From the NCBI RefSeq assembly GCF_904063065.1, contig NZ_CAJFCL010000004.1, forward strand, positions 457,896 through 521,895: a stretch of 64,000 nucleotides of DNA. Direction: 5' to 3'. Positions 30,639 through 40,636 of this stretch are shown piece after piece. Both the position numbers and the translations under genes were made by a program. Positions within the stretch are counted from its first letter, which is position 1. The number at the start of each line of letters is the position of its first letter. Source of the DNA: Pseudomonas paraversuta (GTDB lineage: Bacteria; Pseudomonadota; Gammaproteobacteria; Pseudomonadales; Pseudomonadaceae). The notes beneath the pieces were generated by a model that saw only the letters and a program-made list of their open reading frames with translations, made no database searches and was not told where the DNA came from.

Positions 30639-31880
30639 TTACAGGCTGGTGGCCGTAGCCGGCAAAGGCAGCGCCAGCAAACGCTCATCCAGCAGATTCA
30701 AACCTTCCTGAAACAACTGGTTGCTGCGTGTCGTGTCGCCCAATTGCGCCAACAGTCGCGCCAGCTCGGCACAGGCTTCAGGGTTGCGCTCGATTTTCAG
30801 GCTGCTTTCAAGATAGTCCCGCGCCTTGCCCCACAGACTGTTTTGCAGACACAAACGACCCAGGGTGAGCAGTAAACTGGCGTCGCCGGGATGCGTCTTG
30901 AGCCAGCCTTCTGCAGTCTGCAACTGCTTCACTGGATCGCTGCCCCGCAGCAGGCCATAGAGGCGCACCAGATGGCTGTCGTAGTTGCGCTTGAGCGCTC
31001 CACGCAGGACTTCCTCTGCCTCGGCTTGCGCACCCAGACGGCGCAATTGCTCAGCGTATGCCAGCACCAGAGCGGGCTCCTGGCGCTGGGCTGAAGTGAG
31101 TTGTTGCCAGGCGCGCTGAAGCGATTGCAGCCCTGCTTCGCCTTCGGTTTCGCGCTGAGCCGCGAAGCTGAGATTCTTGCCCCAGGCACGACGCTCCAGT
31201 TCCGCCAGCTCACTGGCCGGCAGCACCTTGTCTTTGCGTAACTCGGGCAGTAACCGGATCAGTGCCGTCCAGTCACCACGCTGTTGATACAGGCGCTGCA
31301 ACTGACGCAATACCTGAGCATTGTGCGGATGGCGCTCATGCATGGCCTGCAAGGTGGTCAACGCACCTTGGGTGTCAGCGCGATCCATCTGCAACTGGGC
31401 ATGACTCAGCGCTATCGCCAGTTCGGCCTGGGGTTGACGCTCCAGAGCACGCTCAAGCAAGTTGTCGCTCTCTTCGTAGTGCCCCAGCTCGCTGGCTGCC
31501 CGTGCCGCCCCCAGGTAGTACAGCAAAGGCTGGCGCTCGGCTTCGGCGGCGCGTGTCAGGTGTTTCTGGGCACTGGCCCAGCGCCCTTCAGCGAGGTCAA
31601 TTTGCCCATTCTCGATGGCAATCTGCGTGCGCCGGCTGCGGTTGCGCCGCGACCACGGATTGACCAGACCGGTCGACGCCGTGACCAGCTCGACCAGCAG
31701 CTTGATGCCCCAGACCAGCAACCAGAGCACCACCAGCAGCGCCAAAGTGGCCCATAGGCTGGATTCGTAACGGAAGCTTTTGTAGGCGATTAATACGTAG
31801 CCCGAGTCTTCGGCGATTGCCAGGCCGATGCAGGCCGCAGCTGCAATCAACAAAAACACAATCACATAAAAGCGTCTCAT
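30639..31880 (-). CDS. hemY: HemY, tetratricopeptide membrane protein of heme synthesis
   Basis: This 413-residue protein has two N-terminal helices (FYVIVFLLIAAAACIGLAIA and a second near residue 45), the HemY-N domain and TPR repeats to the end (YLGAARAASELGHYEESDNL, LLTLGRLCLQNSLWGKARDY). The role is late heme synthesis or membrane assembly; it is not the protoporphyrinogen oxidase of the same name. The start overlaps the hemX stop by four bases (ATGA). It is the last gene of hemC-D-X-Y. Confidence 0.94.
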   Translation of the reverse strand: MRRFYVIVFLLIAAAACIGLAIAEDSGYVLIAYKSFRYESSLWATLALLVVLWLLVWGIKLLVELVTASTGLVNPWSRRNRSRRTQIAIENGQIDLAEGRWASAQKHLTRAAEAERQPLLYYLGAARAASELGHYEESDNLLERALERQPQAELAIALSHAQLQMDRADTQGALTTLQAMHERHPHNAQVLRQLQRLYQQRGDWTALIRLLPELRKDKVLPASELAELERRAWGKNLSFAAQRETEGEAGLQSLQRAWQQLTSAQRQEPALVLAYAEQLRRLGAQAEAEEVLRGALKRNYDSHLVRLYGLLRGSDPVKQLQTAEGWLKTHPGDASLLLTLGRLCLQNSLWGKARDYLESSLKIERNPEACAELARLLAQLGDTTRSNQLFQEGLNLLDERLLALPLPATATSL

Positions 31881-33010
31881 GGGCTGGTCTCCTGCGCCGG
31901 GTTGGCAGCCGCCTTGCCCGGCTCATCAGCATTCACGTTGCGACGCTCAAGATAGGCCTGTACCGCACTCAAGGTGCCAGCAAGATCCGGGGTTTTCACC
32001 GTGACCGGTTGCTTGCTCAGCTCAATCACCTGTTCAAGGATTTTTTTGCTTTGCGTATTGTCCGGATTGAAGTTGCCCTTGAGCACTTCTTGCGCTTGCG
32101 CCAAAGCCTGGGCGTAGACCGCTGCCTGGCCGTTCAGGGCGGCCCACTGGGCCTGTTCCAGCGCCAGACTCAGGGCCAGGCGCACCTGCGTCAGGCTCTG
32201 ACCTGCCAGCAGCGGCCGCACATTTTTATCGGCGTTGAAATCAATGCGGATGTAGTGCGAGATTTCATCCCACCATTGCGCCCAGCGGCTCGCACCATCG
32301 CCATCGGCCGTAAGGCCCAGCAGCGAGTCGCCAGCATCCTTGTATTGCGGAGCCAATGCATTGAGGTCTGCCACCTGATCGCGCAAGGCGCCCAGCTTCA
32401 GGAACAGCCCGGTACGGTCCGGCTGCTCAACGCTGCGCAATGCGGTCAAGCTTTTGGCCAGCTGTTCACGTGCGGCGAAAGAGCCGGGGTCATTCTGCTC
32501 GCGAAGAATGTCATCGGCGCCCTGCACCAGTGCCTGTGCGCTGCTGATGTCCTGCAATGCCGACAAGCGCAGGCTGGCCAGGCGCAGCAAGTGCTCGGCC
32601 TCGGCCAGACGCCAATCCTTGCGGCTGGCGCCCAGTACCGTCTCCAGGCGCTGATTGAGGCGCTGTTGATCGCCTTGCAACTGCACGACCAACTGGCGCT
32701 GGTTATCCAGCTCGCTGGCGGATGGCAGCTGGTTAAGGCGCGTCAGCAGGACTTGCTCGGTTTGCTTGATCGACAGTGTTTGTGCCGACAGGGCCTGGAC
32801 TTCGCCCAGTTGTTGTTCGGTGTTGGTTTGCAGGTGACGCACCTGCCACACCCCCCAACCGCCGACAGCCACACCGGCGGCACCCAGCAGCAGTGCAACC
32901 ACGGCCAGGCCATTGCCCCGACGCTCCGGCGTCGTAACAGGCTTTTGAGCCAACGCTTCCGGCGCCGGCTGCACGTGTTCTTTTGGCACGACTGTATCGC
33001 TATCGCTCAC
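31877..33010 (-). CDS. hemX: HemX, uroporphyrinogen-III C-methyltransferase-like membrane protein
   Basis: This 377-residue protein has one membrane helix (LAVVALLLGAAGVAVGGWGV) after a Pro-rich cytoplasmic tail and a long periplasmic coiled coil. It is the HemX of enteric and Pseudomonas operons; methyltransferase activity is not expected from this fold. The GTG at 33010 is chosen because AAGGA precedes it by eight bases and hemD ends 17 bases upstream. The frame to 33100 would overlap hemD. Confidence 0.92.
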   Translation of the reverse strand: MSDSDTVVPKEHVQPAPEALAQKPVTTPERRGNGLAVVALLLGAAGVAVGGWGVWQVRHLQTNTEQQLGEVQALSAQTLSIKQTEQVLLTRLNQLPSASELDNQRQLVVQLQGDQQRLNQRLETVLGASRKDWRLAEAEHLLRLASLRLSALQDISSAQALVQGADDILREQNDPGSFAAREQLAKSLTALRSVEQPDRTGLFLKLGALRDQVADLNALAPQYKDAGDSLLGLTADGDGASRWAQWWDEISHYIRIDFNADKNVRPLLAGQSLTQVRLALSLALEQAQWAALNGQAAVYAQALAQAQEVLKGNFNPDNTQSKKILEQVIELSKQPVTVKTPDLAGTLSAVQAYLERRNVNADEPGKAAANPAQETSP

Positions 33011-33026
33011 GTATCCATCCTTTGCA

Positions 33027-33794
33027 TTAGAAAGCGGGTACGGGATGCTCCCGTAGCGCCGCCAGCAAAGCCGTGGCACTTGCGCCACGACAATCCACAA
33101 CGTTTTTCGCCCCTGCGCTGCGCGCTATCTCGGCAACCCGAGGGCTTGGAACAAACAACGGTAAACGTGCCAACCCGGGCCAGGCAAGGCCCGACAAGCG
33201 GTGTAAATGTTCAAAGCCCTGCCCACTGCTGACCACCAGACCGTTCAGGCGTTCCACTTTGACCCGCTCGGGCAGTACCTGCGCCGGGTATGACGGCAAC
33301 TCTCGACGGTAAAGTTCAAGGTAGTCGACCCGGGCACCCAGACCTCGAAGGCGGTCAGCCAGCAGCTCTCTGCCGCCCTCGCCACGCAGGATAAGAACCC
33401 TGGGATCAGCACACCCGACTGCCTGGATAAACACCGGCAGCGCCAACAGGGCTTCGCTGTCGTCACCGCTTTGAGGGTAGCTAACATCAAGGCCGTGGTC
33501 GGTGAGAATCTGCGCCGTGGCGGCACCGACGCTGAACCACTTTTGAGCGGGTGCTTGCCGCCAGTACTGCTTGACCAGCGCAACGCCAAGGCGGGCCGCC
33601 GGCTTGCTGACCACAATCACCGCGCAATAGCGGTCAATATTGGCAATCAGCTCCAACTGCTCATCAGTCAGCGCCAGCGGATGGATAGCCAGCAAGGGCA
33701 AGCTGCTGCTGAAAACCCCGGCGGCGGCCAGCTCGCTCGCCAAAACCGCCGATTCGTCAGCGGGCCGGGTCAGTAACAAGCGCCAGCCTGTCAC
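33027..33794 (-). CDS. hemD: Uroporphyrinogen-III synthase
   Basis: This 255-residue HemD closes and inverts ring D of hydroxymethylbilane to uroporphyrinogen III. Family features are the start [16 protein letters not shown], the [12 protein letters not shown] block and the [13 protein letters not shown] block. Sequence is poorly conserved in HemD, so position helps: the start overlaps hemC by four bases (ATGA) and the stop precedes hemX. Confidence 0.94.
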   Translation of the reverse strand: MTGWRLLLTRPADESAVLASELAAAGVFSSSLPLLAIHPLALTDEQLELIANIDRYCAVIVVSKPAARLGVALVKQYWRQAPAQKWFSVGAATAQILTDHGLDVSYPQSGDDSEALLALPVFIQAVGCADPRVLILRGEGGRELLADRLRGLGARVDYLELYRRELPSYPAQVLPERVKVERLNGLVVSSGQGFEHLHRLSGLAWPGLARLPLFVPSPRVAEIARSAGAKNVVDCRGASATALLAALREHPVPAF

Positions 33795-34732
33795 TCGTGC
33801 CCTGCCTCACCATATACCGCCTGCAGAATGGCACCCGCTCCTTGAGCCAGCAGATCTTCAGCCACCTGTACCCCAAGCTCCGTAGCGGCACTTTGCGGGC
33901 CACGCGCCTCGGCGCTCAGGAGCAGTCCTCCGCCAGGGTCGCCCACCAGACCCCGGAGCCAGACCTGCTCACCTTCGAGCACCGCATAGCACGCAATCGG
34001 GACCTGACAGCCACCGTTCAAATGCTTGTTCAGCGAGCGCTCGGCAGTGACCCGCACAGCCGTGTCGGCATGGTGCAGCGGCGCCAGCAAGGCGTGAATT
34101 TCAGGGTCGCTGCTGCGGCACTCAATACCGACCGCGCCCTGCCCACCTGCCGGCAGACTGTGCTCAATGCTGATTGGCGAAGTGATGCGATCTTCAAAGC
34201 CCAAACGAATCAGTCCCGCAGCAGCAAGAATGATGGCGTCATATTCACCCGCATCCAGCTTGGCCAGACGGGTATTGACGTTACCGCGCAGGAAGCGGAT
34301 TTCGAGGTCCGGGCGACGGGTTAAAAGCTGGGCCTGGCGGCGCAGGCTCGAGGTGCCGACAACACTGCCCTGGGGCAAATCGTCGAGGCTGGCAAAGGTA
34401 TTGGAGACAAAGGCATCGCGCGGGTCTTCGCGCTCACAAATGCAAAACAGGCCCAGACCTTCAGGGAAGTCCATGGGCACGTCTTTCATCGAGTGCACTG
34501 CGATGTCGGCTTCGTTTTCGAGCAAAGCCGTTTCAAGCTCCTTGACGAACAGACCCTTGCCGCCGATTTTCGACAGTGGCGAGTCCAGCAGCTTGTCGCC
34601 ACGGCTGACCATGGGCACCAGCGTCACCACAAGAGCCGGGTGAGCCTGCTCCAAACGGGCTTTGACGTATTCGGCCTGCCACAGAGCCAGGGCGCTTTTA
34701 CGGGTAGCGATGCGGATTTCGCGAGAGGACAT
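33791..34732 (-). CDS. hemC: Porphobilinogen deaminase
   Basis: This 313-residue enzyme joins four porphobilinogen molecules to hydroxymethylbilane. It has the start [20 protein letters not shown], the [11 protein letters not shown] block and the dipyrromethane-cofactor cysteine in [10 protein letters not shown]. It is the first gene of hemC-hemD-hemX-hemY and overlaps hemD by four bases. It follows algR by 122 bp on the same strand, the usual Pseudomonas order. Confidence 0.97.
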   Translation of the reverse strand: MSSREIRIATRKSALALWQAEYVKARLEQAHPALVVTLVPMVSRGDKLLDSPLSKIGGKGLFVKELETALLENEADIAVHSMKDVPMDFPEGLGLFCICEREDPRDAFVSNTFASLDDLPQGSVVGTSSLRRQAQLLTRRPDLEIRFLRGNVNTRLAKLDAGEYDAIILAAAGLIRLGFEDRITSPISIEHSLPAGGQGAVGIECRSSDPEIHALLAPLHHADTAVRVTAERSLNKHLNGGCQVPIACYAVLEGEQVWLRGLVGDPGGGLLLSAEARGPQSAATELGVQVAEDLLAQGAGAILQAVYGEAGHE

Positions 34733-34854
34733 GGATCAATCCGTACTGAAAAGATACGGCTGATAATAACAGCTCAGCCAAAACAGCTTTGACTTGTATC
34801 AGAAGTACCCGGCCTCCCTGGCCCAAAACCCGGCCCCGCGCCTGTTGGCGCGGG

Positions 34855-35601
34855 TTAGAGTTGCTGCATCATTTTGCGAACACCCGCTACATGCCGGCGG
34901 CTGACAATCAGCGCATCGCCATTCAAGCCCCTGAGAAACAGCTGGAAGTGCCCCAGCGGCGTTCGCTGCAGACGCTCGATCCGGTCACGGGCGACCAACG
35001 CATTACGGTGGATCCGTACGAAGCGCTGACCAAACTCGTCCTCAAGGGCTTTGAGTGGTTCGTCGAGCAGGACTTCGCCGCCTTCGTGGCGCAAGGTCAC
35101 GTATTTATGGTCAGCAATAAAGTAAATCACCTGGTCGATAGGAATCAGCTCAATCCCTTTACGGGTTCTGGCACTGATGTGACTGCGTGGGCCACTGCCG
35201 GTTTGCGCGGCAGGACGGGTGAGGGCCGCCAGTTGAACGCGGTTGGGCCGGTGCGCCTCTTTCAATGCAGCACCCAGGGCTTCGGCGGTTGCCGGCTTGA
35301 GCACGTAGCTGACACCGCTCTCTTGCAGGGCCTGCAGGGAAAATTCGTCAGGGGCCACGGAAAAGACAACCGAGGGCGGTAATTCGCGCTCACATAATTT
35401 GGCTGCAACCTGCAGCCCATCGAGCCCCGGCAGGCGGATATCAAGTAACACGACATCCGGCTTGAGGTTTTCGATCAGGCTCAATGCCTCTTCGCCATGA
35501 GAGGCGCCAGGCTCCAGCAACGTGTAACCCCCGAGCGTACGGAGCACATCGCTCAAGTGCTCGCGGGCCAGAGGTTCGTCATCAACGATCAGGACATTCA
35601 T
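34855..35601 (-). CDS. algR: AlgR response regulator (LytTR type)
   Basis: This 248-residue regulator has a receiver domain with the phosphoacceptor Asp in VVLLDIRLPGLDG and the conserved Lys in YVLKPATAEA. A LytTR DNA-binding domain (about 140-248: IDQVIYFIADHKYVTLRH, FVRIHRNALVARDRIERL) follows. It activates alginate, twitching and other genes. The ATG at 35601 begins MNVLIVDDEPLARE; the frame to 35634 is longer but lacks the family start. Its usual kinase partner gene algZ/fimS is not found upstream here. Confidence 0.96.
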   Translation of the reverse strand: MNVLIVDDEPLAREHLSDVLRTLGGYTLLEPGASHGEEALSLIENLKPDVVLLDIRLPGLDGLQVAAKLCERELPPSVVFSVAPDEFSLQALQESGVSYVLKPATAEALGAALKEAHRPNRVQLAALTRPAAQTGSGPRSHISARTRKGIELIPIDQVIYFIADHKYVTLRHEGGEVLLDEPLKALEDEFGQRFVRIHRNALVARDRIERLQRTPLGHFQLFLRGLNGDALIVSRRHVAGVRKMMQQL

Positions 35602-35985
35602 ATAGCGCTGTATTCCTGCGTGAGTCTCGCACAAGGATAGCGTAGACAGGTGATGTGACGGCTGTCACGGCGATCCACGCTAAGACTAGCGAAAAGGCCA
35701 AAAAGTGCCGCAAACCTCGCAGCAAAAAATCACCTGCATCTGTTGCTCGATTTAATACCGGATGCGTCTGGCATTCTACAAAGACATGCAATGACTCATC
35801 CATACGAGCAACTGTAGACGGTTGCCAAGACGAAAGTACTCAATCAATACATTTCGTTCCGGTATTTGTTTATACCTTACTTCCCCTGAAACCTGCCGAC
35901 CTGGGTCAACGCCACGATTGGCAACCCTGTTATGATCTGCAGTAACTTTCTGTGTAACTCCCCTCAGCCGATTACGAGCGAATCC
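35602..35985. other. algR-argH divergent spacer, no algZ gene
   Basis: The 384 bp between algR and argH hold two divergent promoters. In P. aeruginosa the sensor gene algZ (fimS), about 1.1 kb, sits here. No frame of useful length encodes kinase motifs; the two small frames present lack any recognisable domain. Confidence 0.7.
35928..35936 (+). promoter_or_regulatory. Candidate extended -10 promoter of argH
   Basis: TG-T-TATGAT is an extended -10 element 49 bp before the argH ATG. No convincing -35 box stands 17 bp upstream, consistent with an extended -10 promoter. Confidence 0.4.
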
Positions 35986-37380
35986 ATGAGCACCGACAAG
36001 ACCAATCAGTCCTGGGGCGGCCGCTTCAGTGAACCCGTCGACGCCTTCGTTGCGCGCTTCACTGCCTCCGTCACTTTCGACCAGCGCCTTTATCGTCACG
36101 ACATCATGGGCTCCGTGGCCCACGCCACTATGCTGGCCAAGGTCGGCGTGCTGACTGATGCCGAGCGTGACAGCATCATCGAAGGCCTGAAAACCATCCA
36201 GAGCGAAATCGAAGCCGGCACCTTTGACTGGCGCATCGATCTGGAAGACGTGCACATGAACATCGAAGCGCGTCTGACCGACCGCATCGGCGTAACCGGC
36301 AAGAAACTGCACACCGGACGTAGCCGCAACGATCAGGTCGCCACCGACATCCGCTTGTGGCTGCGCGACGAGATTGACCTGATCCTGTCTGAAATCACAC
36401 GTCTGCAAAAAGGTCTGCTGGAGCAGGCCGAGCGCGAAGCCGAGACCATCATGCCCGGCTTCACTCACCTGCAAACCGCCCAGCCGGTGACATTCGGTCA
36501 CCACATGCTGGCATGGTTCGAGATGCTCAGCCGCGACTATGAACGTCTGGTCGACTGCCGCAAACGCACCAACCGCATGCCGCTGGGCAGCGCGGCACTG
36601 GCCGGTACCACCTACCCGATCGACCGCGAATTCACTGCTCAGTTGCTCGGCTTTGATTCCGTGGGCGGTAACTCGCTGGACAACGTGTCCGATCGCGATT
36701 TCGCCATCGAGTTCTGCGCTGCGGCCAGCATTGCAATGATGCACCTGTCACGCTTCTCCGAAGAGCTGGTGCTATGGACCAGCGCCCAGTTCCAGTTCAT
36801 TGATCTGCCAGACCGCTTCTGCACCGGCAGTTCGATCATGCCGCAAAAGAAAAACCCGGACGTACCGGAACTGGTTCGTGGCAAAAGCGGCCGTGTCTTC
36901 GGCGCTCTGATGGGCCTGCTGACCCTGATGAAAGGCCAGCCACTGGCCTACAACAAGGACAACCAGGAAGACAAGGAACCGCTGTTCGACGCGGCTGACA
37001 CCTTGCGCGACTCGTTGCGTGCGTTTGCAGACATGATCCCTGCGATCAAGCCCAAGCACGCGATCATGCGTGAAGCGGCATTGCGCGGCTTCTCGACCGC
37101 CACTGACCTGGCCGACTATCTGGTTCGCCGTGGCCTGCCGTTCCGCGACTGCCACGAAATCGTCGGCCACGCCGTGAAGTACGGCGTGGAGACCGGCAAG
37201 GATCTGGCTGAAATGAGCCTCGAAGAACTGCGCAAGTTCAGCGATCAGATCGAAGACGACGTCTTTGCCGTACTGACCCTGGAAGGCTCGGTCAATGCCC
37301 GCGACCACATCGGCGGCACTGCACCTGCACAGGTCAAGGCTGCGGTTGTTCGTGGCAAGGCACTGCTGGCCACTCGCTAA
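35986..37380 (+). CDS. argH: Argininosuccinate lyase
   Basis: This 464-residue enzyme of the fumarase/aspartase superfamily splits argininosuccinate into arginine and fumarate. It holds the signature [12 protein letters not shown], the [13 protein letters not shown] block and the [14 protein letters not shown] block. The ATG at 35986 begins [16 protein letters not shown]; the frame to 35932 lacks family similarity. The gene is followed by a strong terminator shared with the convergent GST gene. Confidence 0.97.
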   Translation: MSTDKTNQSWGGRFSEPVDAFVARFTASVTFDQRLYRHDIMGSVAHATMLAKVGVLTDAERDSIIEGLKTIQSEIEAGTFDWRIDLEDVHMNIEARLTDRIGVTGKKLHTGRSRNDQVATDIRLWLRDEIDLILSEITRLQKGLLEQAEREAETIMPGFTHLQTAQPVTFGHHMLAWFEMLSRDYERLVDCRKRTNRMPLGSAALAGTTYPIDREFTAQLLGFDSVGGNSLDNVSDRDFAIEFCAAASIAMMHLSRFSEELVLWTSAQFQFIDLPDRFCTGSSIMPQKKNPDVPELVRGKSGRVFGALMGLLTLMKGQPLAYNKDNQEDKEPLFDAADTLRDSLRAFADMIPAIKPKHAIMREAALRGFSTATDLADYLVRRGLPFRDCHEIVGHAVKYGVETGKDLAEMSLEELRKFSDQIEDDVFAVLTLEGSVNARDHIGGTAPAQVKAAVVRGKALLATR

Positions 37381-37429
37381 CGCTATAACCGCTGCTGCAG
37401 GCAGCGGCTACAAGGTTTTGCGGGTTATA

Positions 37430-37462
37430 AAAAAACGGGCGCCATTTGAGCGCCCGTTTTTT
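37430..37462. terminator. Bidirectional terminator, argH/GST
   Basis: AAAAAACGGGCGC and GCGCCCGTTTTTT form a perfect 13-bp stem with a seven-base loop between the two convergent stops. T-runs on both strands suit termination in both directions. Confidence 0.93.
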
Positions 37463-37486
37463 ATTGCCCTGCAAATCCCGGCAGGG

Positions 37487-38146
37487 TTATTTCTTGCTGC
37501 TGATCCAGGCCAGAAATTGCGGCATGGCCGCTTCCTTGTCGGCCACAATCCGCTGCACGTGGGGGTTGCGCTGCAGACGCTCCAGCAGTGCCCGGGCTGC
37601 CGGATGCTCTGCCAGCAGGTCCAGGCCGAACACCTTATGGCCAACAGCACAGGCCAGATCGACGCTGAACACAAAGTAAATGTCCGCCAGACTCAGCGTG
37701 TCACCTGCCACATAAGGCGCGAACTTGCCGTGTCGGCCCAGAGCAGCAATGCCCTCCAGCAACTCGACCCGGGCTTTGTCCCTGATCGCCTCGGGCACTT
37801 GCATGCCAAAGAAGGCTTCTCCATAACAGGCGCGCGCCGGCAATTCGATATACAACTCGATTTCCTTGGTCAGCGCCAACACCTGGGCACGCTCAAACGG
37901 ATCGGACGGCAGCAGTTTTTCCCCCTGCTGGGTCTGTTCCAGGTATTCAAGAATCACACTGGTTTCGTTGATGAAGCCCTGATCGACGCCCAGCACCGGG
38001 ACCTTGCCACGCGGACTGATCGCAAGTGCCTGCGGGGTCTGTCCGGCAAAAAACGGGACTTCTTCGAATGGGACGCCCTTCTCCAGCAACGCCAGCTTGA
38101 CCATGTTGTAGTAGTTGCTGACTGCGAATCCATAAAGCTTGATCAT
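37487..38146 (-). CDS. Glutathione S-transferase family protein
   Basis: This 219-residue protein has the N-terminal thioredoxin-like domain (IKLYGFAVSNYYNMVKLALLE, VPVLGVDQGFINETSVILEY) and a C-terminal helical domain (LSLADIYFVFSVDLACAVG). The catalytic position is probably the Ser/Asn-Tyr near residue 10, as in beta or zeta-like GSTs. It adds glutathione to electrophiles, but the substrate is unknown. Confidence 0.93.
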   Translation of the reverse strand: MIKLYGFAVSNYYNMVKLALLEKGVPFEEVPFFAGQTPQALAISPRGKVPVLGVDQGFINETSVILEYLEQTQQGEKLLPSDPFERAQVLALTKEIELYIELPARACYGEAFFGMQVPEAIRDKARVELLEGIAALGRHGKFAPYVAGDTLSLADIYFVFSVDLACAVGHKVFGLDLLAEHPAARALLERLQRNPHVQRIVADKEAAMPQFLAWISSKK

Positions 38147-38271
38147 TACAAAGCCTCCAGGCCGTATCGGGGTTGGCAGCCGTTGTTATAGAACTTCGCC
38201 GCTACACTGGCTAGCAGCATCAGCCACGTGAATACAGTTAGACTGCCCGCCTTTACTTGAGGAGCCTGCCC

Positions 38272-38556
38272 ATGAGCGAGCCAGTTGATATCGATAACGA
38301 CGAAGAAGAGTTCGCCGAATCCACACTGATCCAGGCGATTGAAAACCAGATCGAAAGCGACAACCCGCCTGCAGCCAAAGCCACGTTCAACAAGTTGACG
38401 CTGGTGGGCTACGAACGCGAAGAAATCCTGCAGATGATGGCCCACGTGCTGGCCGTAGAGATTGACGCGATCCTCGAAGAAGATCGCGCCTTCAACACCG
38501 AGTGGTACGAAGCAGCCCTGCGTGCACTGCCGACCCTGCCACCCGAGAAAAACTGA
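38272..38556 (+). CDS. Small acidic conserved hypothetical protein
   Basis: This 94-residue protein is acidic in its first 15 residues, then helical (IQAIENQIESDNPPAAKATFNKL and a segment EREEILQMMAHVLAVEIDAI). The ATG at 38272 has a GAGGAG site ahead; the frame to 38257 adds five residues. No known motif was recognised. It sits alone between a GST gene and a convergent GGDEF-EAL gene. Confidence 0.8.
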   Translation: MSEPVDIDNDEEEFAESTLIQAIENQIESDNPPAAKATFNKLTLVGYEREEILQMMAHVLAVEIDAILEEDRAFNTEWYEAALRALPTLPPEKN

Positions 38557-38564
38557 GTCGCGGC

Positions 38565-40487
38565 TCAGGGCCCAATGGCGGGGGCTCGCTGCCAGTCCAG
38601 TTCACTGGCAGGCATCGGGCGCCCAAACCAGTAGCCCTGGCCCAGATCACATTTCAAGTCGAGCAGGAACTTCGCCTGCGCGGCTTGCTCGATACCCTCG
38701 GCATGTACTTGCAGGCCCATGCTTTGCGACAACGCGATGACCGCCCGGACAATGGCCACATCGTCATTGTCATCCGGCAGCCCCGCGACAAACCCCTGAT
38801 CGATCTTGAGTTTCTGCACAGGCAATTGCTTGAGCCGCAGCAGTGATGAAAAACCCGTTCCAAAATCATCGATGGCCAGTCTCAAACCCAGCTTGCGCAA
38901 ACGGTGCATCTGCTCAAGGGCCCCCTGGGAGTCCTCCATCACGGCACTTTCAGTGACTTCCAGCTCCAATAACGCCGGGTCCAGACCGGTATCGGCCAGC
39001 ACCGTGGAGACCAGGTTGTACAGCTCGGGACGGGCAAACAACCGGCTGGAAATATTGACCGCGACAAACGACAACTCTACCCCGGCAGATTGCCACTGAC
39101 ACATCTGCCAACAGGCCTGTTCCAATACCCAGGCGTCGATTTCGGCAATCAGCCCGGTACGTTCGGCAATGGGAATAAATTCCCCCGGCGCCACCAGCCC
39201 GCGCAGTGGATGTTGCCAGCGCACCAGTGCTTCGACGCCGATCAGTCGACTGTTCTGCAGGTCGTGAACCGGCTGGTAGTACACACGCAGCTCTTGCTGC
39301 TCCAGGGCCCGGCGCAGATCGCTGGCCACCTCGATCCGGTACTGCGCATGGACGGTCAACTCTTCGGTGTACAGGGCGTAGCCTTCGCGGCCCGATTTTT
39401 TGGCCTTGAACAGGGCCGAGTCGGCGTTGCGCAGCAGTTGTTCAGCGTTCACTGCATCATTGGGAAACACACTGATGCCAACACTGGCACTGACAAACAA
39501 CTGATGTTTATCGATCTCGAACGCGCCCTTCATCAGCTCCAGCACCTGCTGGGCCAGTGCGGCAGCCTGAGTCACCTGGGGACAACTTTCGACCAGCACG
39601 GCAAACTCGTCACCGCCCAGTCTGGCCACGGTGAAACCTTTGCCAAACACGCTCTGCAAACGCTCGGCAACAGCCTTGAGCAACAGGTCGCCGACGTTAT
39701 GGCCGAGGCTGTCATTGATGATTTTGAAATGATCGAGATCGATCATCAGCAACGCACAGCCCGATGCGTGACGTTGTGCCGAGGCCAGCGCCTGTTCGGT
39801 ACGATCGGTGAACAACAGTCGATTGGGCAGCTCTGTCAGTGGGTCGTGGTGCGCCAGCCGCGCCAGTTCGGTCTGGGATTTTTTAATCGCCGAGATATCG
39901 GTAAAGACCGCGACGTAATGGGTGACTTGCCCCTTGGAATCGGTGAGCGCACGCACGATTTGCCACTGCGGGTAGATCTCGCCACTTTTGCGCCGGTTCC
40001 AGATCTCGCCTTGCCAGTCACCGTTTTCCTGCAATGACTTGAACACCGCCTGATAGAACTCGGGGCCATGGCGCCCCGACTTGAACATGCTGGGCCGCTG
40101 GCCCAGAACTTCTTGTGCCGGGTAGCCGGTGATTTCCACCAGTGCGCGATTCACATGCACAATCACGCCATTGCGGTCGCTTACCAGCACTCCTTCGCGG
40201 GTACAGTCAAACACCACTGCTGCTTGGCGCAGACGCTCTTGATCCTGCCGTTGACGCTTCAAGCTGACGCCCTGCCCCAGAAAACCGGACAGGCGGCCAA
40301 GGGCGATAAAAATCAGGAAGGTGCTTATAAATGCCCAAACGTAACCATTTATGAGCTGCCAATGGGCCAACTGCGCTGAATCATCGAAATAACTGTTCAA
40401 TAAATGATCAGTTATTTGCAGCCATAAAACCGATAACAGCCCGTATGACAAGGCCGCGCGCAAGGCATCGCGATAAGAAACCGACAT
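38565..40487 (-). CDS. Membrane PAS-GGDEF-EAL protein (c-di-GMP turnover)
   Basis: This 640-residue protein has two N-terminal helices, a PAS domain (about 90-200: FDCTREGVLVSDRNGVIVHV), a GGDEF domain with intact RLGGDEFAVL and an EAL domain with EALVRW, the catalytic TES and IDDFGTGFSSL blocks and KIDQGFV. Both cyclase and phosphodiesterase sites look intact, so either activity is possible. It could respond to a small ligand or redox via PAS; no effector is named. Confidence 0.93.
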   Translation of the reverse strand: MSVSYRDALRAALSYGLLSVLWLQITDHLLNSYFDDSAQLAHWQLINGYVWAFISTFLIFIALGRLSGFLGQGVSLKRQRQDQERLRQAAVVFDCTREGVLVSDRNGVIVHVNRALVEITGYPAQEVLGQRPSMFKSGRHGPEFYQAVFKSLQENGDWQGEIWNRRKSGEIYPQWQIVRALTDSKGQVTHYVAVFTDISAIKKSQTELARLAHHDPLTELPNRLLFTDRTEQALASAQRHASGCALLMIDLDHFKIINDSLGHNVGDLLLKAVAERLQSVFGKGFTVARLGGDEFAVLVESCPQVTQAAALAQQVLELMKGAFEIDKHQLFVSASVGISVFPNDAVNAEQLLRNADSALFKAKKSGREGYALYTEELTVHAQYRIEVASDLRRALEQQELRVYYQPVHDLQNSRLIGVEALVRWQHPLRGLVAPGEFIPIAERTGLIAEIDAWVLEQACWQMCQWQSAGVELSFVAVNISSRLFARPELYNLVSTVLADTGLDPALLELEVTESAVMEDSQGALEQMHRLRKLGLRLAIDDFGTGFSSLLRLKQLPVQKLKIDQGFVAGLPDDNDDVAIVRAVIALSQSMGLQVHAEGIEQAAQAKFLLDLKCDLGQGYWFGRPMPASELDWQRAPAIGP

Positions 40488-40636
40488 AAGAAAGTCAAAG
40501 TACCTACAAAAAAAGGGGGATTATAAAGTAAGAAACATCAAGGCACTCTTATCTGAAAGGGCGACTGGTTTTATCTGGCTGCATGGGGATAATGCATGTT
40601 GCAGTTTTTTTTATCTTCCCGAGGGCCAAACAGCCT

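Noticed and set aside
35655..35945. 96-codon plus-strand frame in the algR-argH spacer
   Set aside because: It has no kinase motif and no ribosome site and runs into the argH leader. It does not represent algZ.
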